From the IMG/VR virus record IMGVR_UViG_3300005471_000028, positions 1 to 43,623 of that record: 43,623 nucleotides of DNA. One strand, 5' to 3'. This DNA comes from a virus. The notes under the pieces were generated by a model, which worked only from the letters and a program-made list of their open reading frames with translations, made no database searches and had not been told where the DNA came from. The number at the start of each line of letters is the position of its first letter. The first letter of the stretch is position 1. Below, in pieces: positions 23,491 through 31,208 of the stretch. The translations under genes were made by a program, and so were the position numbers.

Positions 23491-24020
23491 CAGTTGCGCG
23501 AGAAGATGCAGACGTGTTGCACGATGAATGAGTTGGTCGTGCTCAGCGTCTTGCGGAACGTCAGATTTCCGTTGATCGTGGTGTCGACCGACGCCTGCGT
23601 GCCGCCGAAGCTGATGACATTCGGGTTCGCCGTGCCGGACGAGACGCCGCCGCCGATGGTCATCAACCCCGTGCCGGTGACTTTCGAGTTGGCCCCCGCC
23701 GCGCCCACCGACTGCACTAGCAGGTCGAAGGCGAGATACCACGCCCCGATCGCCACGGTCACCGTGCCGACAGTCAGGCTCACGCCGAGCGTGGTGCCCG
23801 CCGGCCCCCATTGCGGCGTGATGATCGCCGTGCCGCCGGTGAGCGAGCACGTGCCGCCCGCCCGCACACAGTAGATTTTCCCGGCCTTGGCGTCGTTGGC
23901 GAAGATCGGCGTCCAGGTGATCCCTGGCCACATGTCCTCGATGCTGCTCGACGAGAGCGTCCCGAGCGGCGCGACCGGGGCGTCGATATACGGTCCATCC
24001 TGAAACAGTTGTCGTCCCAC
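23490..24020 (-). CDS. Structural protein of unknown function
   Basis: The protein has 176 residues, beta-rich with Gly/Thr/Ser content: YIDAPVAPLGTLSSSSIEDM, TSLT-type strands, AIGAWYLAFDLLVQSVGAAG, TFRKTLSTTNSFIVQHVCIF. It resembles head or tail decoration proteins that follow portals in some soil phages but no named family is recognised. Coupled to both neighbours by one-base overlap or single-base gaps. Confidence 0.55.
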   Translation of the reverse strand: MGRQLFQDGPYIDAPVAPLGTLSSSSIEDMWPGITWTPIFANDAKAGKIYCVRAGGTCSLTGGTAIITPQWGPAGTTLGVSLTVGTVTVAIGAWYLAFDLLVQSVGAAGANSKVTGTGLMTIGGGVSSGTANPNVISFGGTQASVDTTINGNLTFRKTLSTTNSFIVQHVCIFSRN

Positions 24021-24021
24021 G

Positions 24022-24444
24022 TTAGGTGATCCTCACAAGGGCCGTGGCCGCCGCGGCCGCGGGGAAGGTGACGGTGAAGGTCCCGTTGGTGCTGGTGATG
24101 TCGGATCCGAAATCCAGCACCGCGACGGCCTTGTTGCTGCGCGTGGCGTTGTAGAGGAGCGCGCCACGCGCCGTGATGGTGGCCGACGTCCACGCCGGAT
24201 CGGTCGACCAGTCGAGGTACGCGGTGTCCGTATCCAGTGCGGCGGTGTACCCCACGAGCGTCTGTCCGCCCGCTGCGTACGTGCCGCTGTCGCCGACTTC
24301 ATTCGTCGCGGAGTAGGCCGTCGTGGCCTTCGAGAGAGTCGCCGCGGACGTGTAGAGCGCGATTTTGTACACGTCGGCGGCCAGGTGAATCCCTTGGAGC
24401 GCTTCGGTTTTGAAGCTGTTGCAGACGGCGGCGGTGATGGCCAT
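24022..24444 (-). CDS. Conserved phage virion protein
   Basis: The protein has 140 residues. It shows the signature AVCNSFKTEALQGIHLAAD, YKIALYTSAATLSKATTAYS, then SGTYAAGGQTLVGY and TARGALLYNATRSNKAVAVL. This family occurs in many tailed phages and is annotated as a structural protein; the exact position in the virion is unknown. It starts directly after the portal stop. Confidence 0.75.
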   Translation of the reverse strand: MAITAAVCNSFKTEALQGIHLAADVYKIALYTSAATLSKATTAYSATNEVGDSGTYAAGGQTLVGYTAALDTDTAYLDWSTDPAWTSATITARGALLYNATRSNKAVAVLDFGSDITSTNGTFTVTFPAAAAATALVRIT

Positions 24445-26217
24445 TTAGGACGACTCCTCCACGACGCCCGTGATGTGCCCCTTGCCATCACGCGTCACGG
24501 TTTTCTTCACGATCGATTTCTTCACCGCGGGCGCGTGTACGGTGACCGGCGCCTCGATGGCCCCCTTCGCAATCGTGACGACGGGCGCCTCGACGGTGAC
24601 CGGCGCTTGGTGCACCGTCACGGGTACGTTCAGCGCGCCTTCCGCGATCGTGGTCGGCGCGTGCACTTCGATGTGCGGTTGTGGCGGTGGCTTCGGCGTG
24701 TCCAGGGCCAACCCGGCCAGGTAGTGCGGCGTCCACGACGCCACCACGGCGATCCCGTCTTCGGACAACTCTGCGTATTGAATCGCGCAATAGGCCCGCG
24801 CGGCCGCGGGGTCCATCAGCATGGTCTGCGCGACGAGCTCCGCATGGTCTGCGTAGAAACTGCGCGCCCAGGCATGAAAGGCGGTGTCATCGCTGGCGTG
24901 TTTCACCGCCGCCTTCTGGATGGCCGTGGTTTCCTTGCGTAACACCCGCGCGGAGGATTCGTGCACGATCGCTTCCGCTTTACTTGGTGCCTGGCGCGAG
25001 GCCGTCGCCGGTGGCTTGGGCGCGTTATTGGATCCGCCCGCCACGCTGCCCGTGAGATGCGTCGGATCGAGCGGGACGTCCAGCCCGGGCAGCTTGTTGC
25101 GGTTCTCGAGCTCGCGGACTTCATTCCGAGTGAACGTTCCCGTGGTCACGGCTTGCATGTAGGCCGCCCAGCGCGCCTGGATGTCGCCTCGCACCAGGGC
25201 GTCGCGCGTGAACTCCGCGTAATAGGTCTCGGTCTGGATGATCAGCTGATCCGAGATCGCCGCTTCGAAGAGCGTCAACCACGACCCCAGGCTGTAGGTC
25301 ACAAACTCCTGCCCCTGGTGTTCGATGTTGTTGAAGGTGGCGCGGTCCATTTCCGCGAGCATGTGTGGCGGCAAGCCGAGCCAGCGCGCGATGTCACTCA
25401 CCGAGAACTTGCGCGACAGGAGCATTTGCGCCTGCTCCGGGGTCATCGTCGCCGGGACCCACGTCGTGCCCTGCTCGAGGACGACGGGCTGGTGGTAGTT
25501 CCCTTCCCCCGCGCTCTTGTCCGAGAACGACCGCGCCATGCGCTTGCTGGCGTCGTCGTCCAGAATGCCGGGATGCGTCAGGATCCCCCCGTGCAGCGCG
25601 CCTCGCGAAAACAACGTCCCGGCGTACCGCTCGAGCGCGAGCGCGTGACCGAGACTGTCCCGCGCGTAGTCGAGCACCCCCTTGCCGGCGATCCCGTCAT
25701 CCGAGACCCCTCGCAGATGAAAGACTTCGTCCTGCGTGTAGGTGGTCGTCACCGCCGTCTTCGGATTCCGGACGTCGTAGAGCAACCGGCCTGAGTCGAG
25801 TTGCCGCGGCGTGACCAGCGTCGGGTGCAGCGGCCAGAGCTGATCGAGAAAGCCGCGTGAGCCCTCGACGATCCGGCTGTACCCGTTGCCGTGGTGAATG
25901 AGGTGGCGCATCTGCTGCCGGCGCCACTGAAACGAATCCTGCCAGGCGTTCGGCTTCCGGCCGACCACGTCGAACAGCGTCGTGCGGACGGATTCGCGCC
26001 CGTCCTCCGATCGGCGATACACGCCGAGCGGCAACATCGCGAGCGAGGTCGACAGAATGTCCACGCCGCGGAAGTAGGCGCTGACCTTCTGCGCGCTCTC
26101 GGCGTCGATCCGCACGCCGGCGGAGGTCAGGAGGCCGGTCGGCTGATACCAGAAATCATCGGTCGGCCCAGCGCTGGCCTGCAGCGAGCCGCCGAAGAGT
26201 CGCGCGAGCACATCCAT
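24445..26217 (-). CDS. Portal protein, HK97 family
   Basis: The protein has 590 residues. Family landmarks: AYFRGVDILSTSLAMLPLGV, RRQQMRHLIHHGNGYSRIVE, DEVFHLRGVSDDGIAGKGVL, KFSVSDIARWLGLPPHMLAE, NNIEHQGQEFVTYSLGSWLT. Residues past about 410 are an extension: a helical part and then a Val/Ala/Pro-rich repeat (PVTVHQAPVTVEAPVVTIAK) ending in KKTVTRDGKGHITGVVEE. The portal forms the dodecameric vertex through which DNA enters. Confidence 0.93.
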   Translation of the reverse strand: MDVLARLFGGSLQASAGPTDDFWYQPTGLLTSAGVRIDAESAQKVSAYFRGVDILSTSLAMLPLGVYRRSEDGRESVRTTLFDVVGRKPNAWQDSFQWRRQQMRHLIHHGNGYSRIVEGSRGFLDQLWPLHPTLVTPRQLDSGRLLYDVRNPKTAVTTTYTQDEVFHLRGVSDDGIAGKGVLDYARDSLGHALALERYAGTLFSRGALHGGILTHPGILDDDASKRMARSFSDKSAGEGNYHQPVVLEQGTTWVPATMTPEQAQMLLSRKFSVSDIARWLGLPPHMLAEMDRATFNNIEHQGQEFVTYSLGSWLTLFEAAISDQLIIQTETYYAEFTRDALVRGDIQARWAAYMQAVTTGTFTRNEVRELENRNKLPGLDVPLDPTHLTGSVAGGSNNAPKPPATASRQAPSKAEAIVHESSARVLRKETTAIQKAAVKHASDDTAFHAWARSFYADHAELVAQTMLMDPAAARAYCAIQYAELSEDGIAVVASWTPHYLAGLALDTPKPPPQPHIEVHAPTTIAEGALNVPVTVHQAPVTVEAPVVTIAKGAIEAPVTVHAPAVKKSIVKKTVTRDGKGHITGVVEESS

Positions 26218-26403
26218 TTACGGTTTCCTCACGCGCAGGTACGGCCACGCCCCGATCGCCATCACGAGCAGCCCTGTCACGATGTTTGCGACGGGACGAG
26301 ACAGGGACGACAGCCCCACGTACAGCACGACAAACCCACCCACCATCGCGATGAGGTTGAGGTTCTCCAGGACCTCGCGCAGGACCGCGCGGAGCCTAAT
26401 CAC
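26218..26403 (-). CDS. Small two-helix membrane protein
   Basis: The protein has 61 residues from GTG 26403, which has GGAG five bases upstream; a longer form from GTG 26421 is possible. Helices are AMVGGFVVLYVGLSSL and IVTGLLVMAIGAWPYL, with a basic tail. It overlaps the end of the large terminase gene by eight bases and stops one base before the portal start. Small membrane proteins in this slot have no known function; holin-like is possible. Confidence 0.55.
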   Translation of the reverse strand: MIRLRAVLREVLENLNLIAMVGGFVVLYVGLSSLSRPVANIVTGLLVMAIGAWPYLRVRKP

Positions 26404-28255
26404 CAAGACTCCGCACGCCACGCGTCATGTAGACGCTGCTCGGTTCGAAGGCCGTCACCAGCATCGCCGCGACGCCGTCGACCAGCGCGACGCCGCCGTC
26501 GATCCGCTTGCGTTGCCCGATCTTGATCGGCCGGATCTCCCGCCAGTGGTTCTCTTCCTTCGCCATGTTGCCCATGCACATGTGCATGACGGGATTCCCG
26601 GTGTGCGCCACGTTCCGGCTGACGATGAGCGCTTCCACGGTCTTCGACGGCTCCGAGAGGTGCCGAAAACTCTGCGGGATCTCGGTGACCAGGTCGTCGC
26701 CGAAATGCCGGCGTAAGCGCGTGACGGCCGCCGTCGCCCCCGCCTGGTCGAACCCGATGTGCCGCACGCGGTACTGCTTCGAGACCTGACTGATGATGAA
26801 ATCCACGATCGCGTCGTGGTCGATGATGTCCCCCGGCGTCGAGGTGATGTGGCCGGCCTTCTCCCACTCGACGTACGGGACGTTGTCCTCCTGCGATCGC
26901 CGCACGAGCGTGTTGTGCGGCATCCAGAAGTAGGGCAACACGTCGATCGCGCGGTCCAGGGCGGGCGCGTCGTCCGGCCGTGGCACCTCGCGTTCGATCG
27001 GCCGCGGGAACACGAGGACCACCGACGAGAGGTCGATCTTGTCGGACAGGTCAATCCCGACGTAGCACTCGCGACCCACCAGCGACGCGCTCGAGACCGG
27101 ACCGGCACAGGCCGCCCACTGCTCGAGGGGAATCCAGACGTCGACCTGCTGCGTCCACTGACAAAAGTTCAGCCGTCGGACCGTGTTTCGCTCGGACGGC
27201 ATGGCGACCGCCACCTGGACCTCGTCGCGCAAGTACTGCCAGGGTATCGAGACCCCGAGATTCGGGTTGGCCTTCAGCCAGTGCGGCCCTTCGACTTTCC
27301 AATCGTCACAGTCCGGACAGTCGTCGGAGGGTTGTCGCTTGCCCGCCGCATGGCATCGATCGCACGCGTCGAGATGACAGACGAACGCAAACCACGATTC
27401 ATTGACGAGCGTGCCCTCGAGAATCTGGCAGGAGTGGTCGTAGTACTCGAAGCACACCGACTCGCGATTGAAGCCCGTGTTGGTCGGCAGGAACAGCAAC
27501 GCGTTCGGCCGGCCCTTGATCCCGGCGCGCATCTTCCCGACGAGTCCCCGGTTTGGATGCTCGTGGAGCTCCTCGATCACCGCGCCCTGCACGCGCTTAC
27601 CGGATTGGCTCCGGCTGTCGGACGAGATCGGCCGGATGAACGAGCCGGTCTCCTTGACCGCGAGGTTGTTGCCCGTTTCGGTGATGAGGGCGGTCAGGTC
27701 TGGCGAGGCGTGCACCATCTTCAGACAATCCGCGAACGGGATCAGGGCTTGTTCTTTCATCGCGCCGGCGCAGAACAACTGCGCGCCGCGCACGCCGCGG
27801 CGCACCAGCATGAAAATCAGGATCCCGGCGCCGAGCGGCGTCTTCCCACAGCCCTTCCCGCCTTGAAAGAACGCGATTCGGAAGCGCTGCCGCTCGCGGA
27901 GAGCCCCGGTTTTCTTGCTCACGTGGATCGCGAACCAGCCAAACAGCGACCCAACAATGAAGGCTTGAAAATTTGTGAGGACGAATGGCGTCCCGGCCTC
28001 TGGCGTCACATCGGCGTCGACTTCTTCGTCTTCGTCGGTGTCCGTCTCTTCGGGGAGCGTGAGGCAGGTGGCAAAGAAGTCGATCGCCTCCTGCGCCTCG
28101 AGCGGTTTCCAGATCAGGCCCTTCCGCTCGGCGTCCCGGAGATCATTGAGATGTCGTTGACACGCGAGAATGACCAGGCGCGCCGCCACGATTCGCCGCG
28201 CGACGACGTCGGTCGCGTAGCGAGTCGCCGGATCGAGCTGGGCCCTCTTCGTCAT
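26396..28255 (-). CDS. Terminase large subunit
   Basis: The protein has 619 residues from ATG 28255 (ATGA overlap with the small subunit). Walker A is GGKGCGKT at 132-139, Walker B AVIEEL at 225-230. The nuclease half has VGIDLSDKIDLSS from 399 and HIGFDQAGATAAVTRL further on. It is of the Terminase_1/YmfN type that packages HK97-like genomes. An unusual insertion at 298-316 carries C-x2-C and C-x2-C, a likely zinc knuckle (CDRC ... CPDC) between ATPase and nuclease lobes. Confidence 0.93.
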   Translation of the reverse strand: MTKRAQLDPATRYATDVVARRIVAARLVILACQRHLNDLRDAERKGLIWKPLEAQEAIDFFATCLTLPEETDTDEDEEVDADVTPEAGTPFVLTNFQAFIVGSLFGWFAIHVSKKTGALRERQRFRIAFFQGGKGCGKTPLGAGILIFMLVRRGVRGAQLFCAGAMKEQALIPFADCLKMVHASPDLTALITETGNNLAVKETGSFIRPISSDSRSQSGKRVQGAVIEELHEHPNRGLVGKMRAGIKGRPNALLFLPTNTGFNRESVCFEYYDHSCQILEGTLVNESWFAFVCHLDACDRCHAAGKRQPSDDCPDCDDWKVEGPHWLKANPNLGVSIPWQYLRDEVQVAVAMPSERNTVRRLNFCQWTQQVDVWIPLEQWAACAGPVSSASLVGRECYVGIDLSDKIDLSSVVLVFPRPIEREVPRPDDAPALDRAIDVLPYFWMPHNTLVRRSQEDNVPYVEWEKAGHITSTPGDIIDHDAIVDFIISQVSKQYRVRHIGFDQAGATAAVTRLRRHFGDDLVTEIPQSFRHLSEPSKTVEALIVSRNVAHTGNPVMHMCMGNMAKEENHWREIRPIKIGQRKRIDGGVALVDGVAAMLVTAFEPSSVYMTRGVRSLGD

Positions 28256-28770
28256 GCCCGGGACTTCGTGAACCGATCGAGCGGGTTCACCTTCGGAGCT
28301 TCGGTGGCGTAGAGCTCCTTGCCCATCGGAGCCAACCGGAACCGCGCCCGCGCGGCCTCGACGCGCTGCACCAGCCCGCGGTAGTCCGGCAGGAGCGGAT
28401 GCTTTTTCAACGCGCGATGCTCGATGCCGGCGTCGTCGACGTAGACGTGGACAAACGTCAGGCCGTCGCCGTCGATCTGGGTCCAGAGCCGGCGCATCCG
28501 GACGACCACTTCGCAGAGCTCGCGGAACGATTCCGCCGTCGCCGGCGTCAGCGTGCGCTGCGTCAGCGCGTGCGGGGCGTTCGCCGCCCACACCGCCGCT
28601 TCGGCCTCCAAGAGGTCGGTCGGGACCGGCACGGGCTCGACCGCGGCGATCACCGGCTCGGCGAACGGCAGGGCTCGATGGCTCGCGCCGCCGTCGATCG
28701 ACCGCAAGTGCCGATCTTTTGATTTCCGACCCGCGCCGACGCGCGCACCGCCGCTGCCGCGGCCGCCCAT
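28252..28770 (-). CDS. Terminase small subunit (P27-like)
   Basis: The protein has 172 residues. ATG 28770 is chosen because GAGGGG precedes it and because upstream reading to 28968 is the HNH gene in another frame. The start (GRGSGGARVGAGRKSKDRH) and the body (AVWAANAPHALTQRTLTPAT, SFRELCEVVVRMRRLW, HPLLPDYRGLVQRVEAARAR) match the P27 small terminase family, which recognises the packaging site. Overlap with the large subunit is ATGA. Confidence 0.88.
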   Translation of the reverse strand: MGGRGSGGARVGAGRKSKDRHLRSIDGGASHRALPFAEPVIAAVEPVPVPTDLLEAEAAVWAANAPHALTQRTLTPATAESFRELCEVVVRMRRLWTQIDGDGLTFVHVYVDDAGIEHRALKKHPLLPDYRGLVQRVEAARARFRLAPMGKELYATEAPKVNPLDRFTKSRA

Positions 28771-28783
28771 CGCTAACCGCCCC

Positions 28784-29251
28784 TCATATTTGGATTTGCG
28801 GAACTTTTGAAATCGCGATTTTCTGCGTGAGGGGCCCCGGGCGTGTCCGCTCGCGCTGCTGAAAACCTTTTCCCCCCCCCGGGCTGGGTCTGCTGCGGTC
28901 GCGTTCCTCCAGCCGGCGCTTGGCCGCGTGGCACGTGATGCACAGACTCTGCAGGTTGGCCGCCCCATCGGTGCCCCCGTACCGTTTGGGTTTGATGTGA
29001 TCGACTTGTTGCGCGGCGGTGACGCGTCGCTGTTGCACGCAGACGCTATGGACGGCGTGCGATTGCCCGTCTGCTCGCATGCCGCAGAGCGGGAACCGGC
29101 GGAGGAAGGCGTCGCGAACGCGTCGCCACGGGCGGCCGTAGGTTTCGGCGTCGCCCGCCTTTTGTACGCCGTACGCGGCCGCGCACGTATCGCAGCGCCC
29201 CTGCGTCACACGGACGCGGCAGCACCCCACGCACAACGTCATCTGGGGCAT
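28784..29251 (-). CDS. HNH endonuclease of the packaging region
   Basis: The protein has 155 residues from ATG 29251. Zinc pairs are CVGC and CDTC at the N-terminus. The active site reads VDHIKPKRYGGTDGAANLQS followed by LCITCHAAKRR. In cos phages with P27-type terminases an HNH protein encoded next to the terminase (HK97 gp74) is needed for DNA cleavage, and the location supports that role. The codons for SPGGGKG contain a run of nine Gs (28872-28880) in the C-terminal tail, after the catalytic part. Confidence 0.9.
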   Translation of the reverse strand: MPQMTLCVGCCRVRVTQGRCDTCAAAYGVQKAGDAETYGRPWRRVRDAFLRRFPLCGMRADGQSHAVHSVCVQQRRVTAAQQVDHIKPKRYGGTDGAANLQSLCITCHAAKRRLEERDRSRPSPGGGKGFQQRERTRPGPLTQKIAISKVPQIQI

Positions 29252-29259
29252 GTCGCCGC

Positions 29260-29442
29260 TCACGACTTCCGGGCGCGGCGCGCGAGCGCGGCGTCCATCT
29301 CGCGGCGGATATCCCACTCGGAGCGAGTCGACCAGCGGCGCTCGTGGTCGACGTACGCGCGACGCACCCGCTCCTCGAGCGTCTCTTCGCGCACTTTCTG
29401 CACGACGCTGGTCGCGACCGCGTCTTCAAACTGCGTGATCAC
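29260..29442 (-). CDS. Small helical hypothetical protein
   Basis: The protein has 60 residues from GTG 29442, which overlaps the upstream stop as GTGA. It is almost wholly helical and charged (QFEDAVATSVVQKVREETLE, RAYVDHERRWSTRSEWDIRR) with a basic end. No family. Its position just ahead of the HNH/terminase block is compatible with a packaging accessory. Longer reading to 29586 is the DUF3309-like gene in another frame. Confidence 0.55.
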   Translation of the reverse strand: MITQFEDAVATSVVQKVREETLEERVRRAYVDHERRWSTRSEWDIRREMDAALARRARKS

Positions 29443-29582
29443 AGCTTGCCGGCCACGAGCAGGATGATCAGGATCAGCAGGATGAGGCCGACGCCGCTCC
29501 CGCCGACGAGCGGACCCCCGGCGTAGAACCCGCCACCACCGAAGACAAGGAGCAGGATGATCAGGAGGACTAGGAGGTTCAT
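29439..29582 (-). CDS. DUF3309-like tiny membrane protein
   Basis: The protein has 47 residues and consists of two hydrophobic helices (LLVLLIILLLVFGGGGF and VGLILLILIILLVAGKL) separated by a Gly-rich turn with FYAGGPLVGG. This is the plan of DUF3309 proteins, which are common in Proteobacteria and soil prophages and of unknown function. Coupled to both neighbours by ATGA and GTGA. A holin-like role is conceivable; nothing demonstrates it. Confidence 0.65.
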   Translation of the reverse strand: MNLLVLLIILLLVFGGGGFYAGGPLVGGSGVGLILLILIILLVAGKL

Positions 29583-30184
29583 TCAAATATTCCGCTGGTC
29601 AGGTTCAGGATGTAATAGGCGACGGAGACGCGCAGGGTGTTGTCGTCGTGGCCTCCAGTGAAGTCCAAAGACACACCGTTATTGAAGCCGATCCAGAAGG
29701 ACACATTGGCAACGTCTGCGGTCAGACCGCCGAGATACCCCGCCGCTTTCGACATCGTCAACACGGTAGTCAGTAGATCGTTTTGCCCAGTCGCGAGGAT
29801 GGGATACGACTCTGACTGGCTCTCGGTCCAGAGCGCGTACGTGGCATTCGACACCCCAAGCCCAGAGGTGAAGTAGGCCCCAGCCCCGTCGACGTTCGTA
29901 TAGGCGCCGGCTTGTGCGTCCAAGGTGGCGATCACCACGTGCGGCCACAACATCCGATTCGTCCCCGGCGCTGGCAGGAGTGCTAGAGCCGTCGTCGGCA
30001 GCAAGAGGATCGCGGCGTTATCCAGCAGCACCGTCGCCTGATGGAGGATGGAGGCCGCCAACGCCGTCCCGGCATTCGCCGGCCCGAGCGCGCTATCCTG
30101 CGTCGGAATCGCACAGACGACCCGCCCGGCGGTATCGACGACGTGCACGCGTGACCCGCCTGCATAGACCAGCGACAGACTCAC
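29579..30184 (-). CDS. Tail fibre protein, shorter paralogue
   Basis: The protein has 201 residues from GTG 30184, with a G-rich ribosome site. The N-terminal 45 residues (SLSLVYAGGSRVHVVDTAGR, GPANAGTALAA) match those of the protein at 31205-32263, as do the DNA leader bases before the start. The rest is different: WPHVVIATLDAQAGAYTNVD, TYALWTESQSESYPILATGQ, SFWIGFNNGVSLDFTGGHDD. Shared N-terminus and divergent C-terminus are the pattern of alternative receptor-binding fibres. Confidence 0.65.
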   Translation of the reverse strand: MSLSLVYAGGSRVHVVDTAGRVVCAIPTQDSALGPANAGTALAASILHQATVLLDNAAILLLPTTALALLPAPGTNRMLWPHVVIATLDAQAGAYTNVDGAGAYFTSGLGVSNATYALWTESQSESYPILATGQNDLLTTVLTMSKAAGYLGGLTADVANVSFWIGFNNGVSLDFTGGHDDNTLRVSVAYYILNLTSGIFE

Positions 30185-30215
30185 GGCTGATTGCCCCCCA
30201 CGTGTACTGACACGA

Positions 30216-31208
30216 TCACATCCCGCCCCGACCCACGGAGCCCGCCGTCTGGATGTCGCCGTCGAGGGTCGGGAGCAGGGCGACGCCGATCGGCCAGGTG
30301 TTCGTGCCGTAGGGTTGGTCGTGGTCGCCCGCGGCGCTGTAGTACACCCGCCAGACGCCGCTCGCGATCTCGACGACATAGACGTTTGCTGTGTGATAGC
30401 GATCCCAGGCCCCCGGCACGCGCGACGGCGGGATCAGCACCCGCCCGCGTTGGAAGGGCCCGATCGGACTCCCCGACGCCGTCGCGTAGATTTGATACGG
30501 CTCGATCGCCTGCGTCCCGGCGTCATACAGCAGCCAGTAGGTCGATCCGATCTTCAGGAGCTGGTGCCCTTCGCACTGGAACGGATCCGTGGTGAGGATG
30601 TCGCCGGCGCCGCCCTTCGTCCACGCGATCCCGTCGGGCGACGTCGCGTAGCGGAAGCCGGGCAGAATCCGCAGGCCGTCGCGGTAGGCGTAAATCATCG
30701 TCCACGCCCCGCCCTCGTTGATCACGACGGGGAACTCCACCGAGTCGCCGTCCGTCCGCCCCTGCCCGGTCGGGGTGAGGATCGGGTTGCTGGCGTGCTT
30801 GGTGAAGGTCAGCCCGTCGGCGCTCGTCGCCAGCCCGCACTGGATCGTCGACCCGTTGATCCCCGAGTAGTACAGGTACCAGGTCCCGCCGGCGTAGACG
30901 ACCGACGCCATGCGTGCGTGGTCCTGATCCCAACTGCTGCCCCCGCCCTTCGTGAGCACCTGGCCGATGTAGGTCCAGGTGTTCGGGTCGGCGACCGGCG
31001 CGGTGAACCGCAGAATCGACATCTCGCCGAGTTGCACCGGCGCGGCCAAGCCGGACGCGTACATGATCAGCTGCGTCGCATCCGCCGGATCGATCACGAT
31101 TTGCTGGTCGAACACCTGCATCTCGTACGGCGACCCGACGCCACCGAGCGCGATGATCGGGTTGCCGGCATCGCGGCGCACGGCGCGATCGAAGCGGGGG
31201 ACGCTCAT
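30216..31208 (-). CDS. GH43-like five-bladed propeller, probable polysaccharide-active protein
   Basis: The protein has 330 residues and starts in an ATGA overlap with the neighbouring fibre gene. Blade-like repeats are visible: QQIVIDPADATQLIMYASGL, ARMASVVYAGGTWYLYYSGI, GGAWTMIYAYRDGLRI, QLLKIGSTYWLLYDAGTQ, NVYVVEIASGVWRVYYS. This is the pattern of GH43/GH32/GH130-type propellers that cut or bind plant- or capsule-type glycans. No signal peptide is seen, so a virion-borne depolymerase is more likely than a secreted enzyme. Catalytic acids cannot be assigned by eye. Confidence 0.7.
   Translation of the reverse strand: MSVPRFDRAVRRDAGNPIIALGGVGSPYEMQVFDQQIVIDPADATQLIMYASGLAAPVQLGEMSILRFTAPVADPNTWTYIGQVLTKGGGSSWDQDHARMASVVYAGGTWYLYYSGINGSTIQCGLATSADGLTFTKHASNPILTPTGQGRTDGDSVEFPVVINEGGAWTMIYAYRDGLRILPGFRYATSPDGIAWTKGGAGDILTTDPFQCEGHQLLKIGSTYWLLYDAGTQAIEPYQIYATASGSPIGPFQRGRVLIPPSRVPGAWDRYHTANVYVVEIASGVWRVYYSAAGDHDQPYGTNTWPIGVALLPTLDGDIQTAGSVGRGGM

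Noticed and set aside
26759-28312. A 517-codon open frame on the plus strand
   Set aside because: It is antisense to the large terminase, whose motifs are unambiguous, and has shadow-type composition.
28868-28884. GGGAAAA in the HNH gene as a -1 frameshift site into the small terminase
   Set aside because: The phase fits a -1 slip, but that leads to the third frame. The small terminase frame needs a +1 shift, so only slippage of the G run could join them.
28771-28968. N-terminal extension of the small terminase to 28968
   Set aside because: It is the HNH gene read in another frame; ATG 28770 has GAGGGG upstream and begins the usual GRGSGGARVGAGRK segment.
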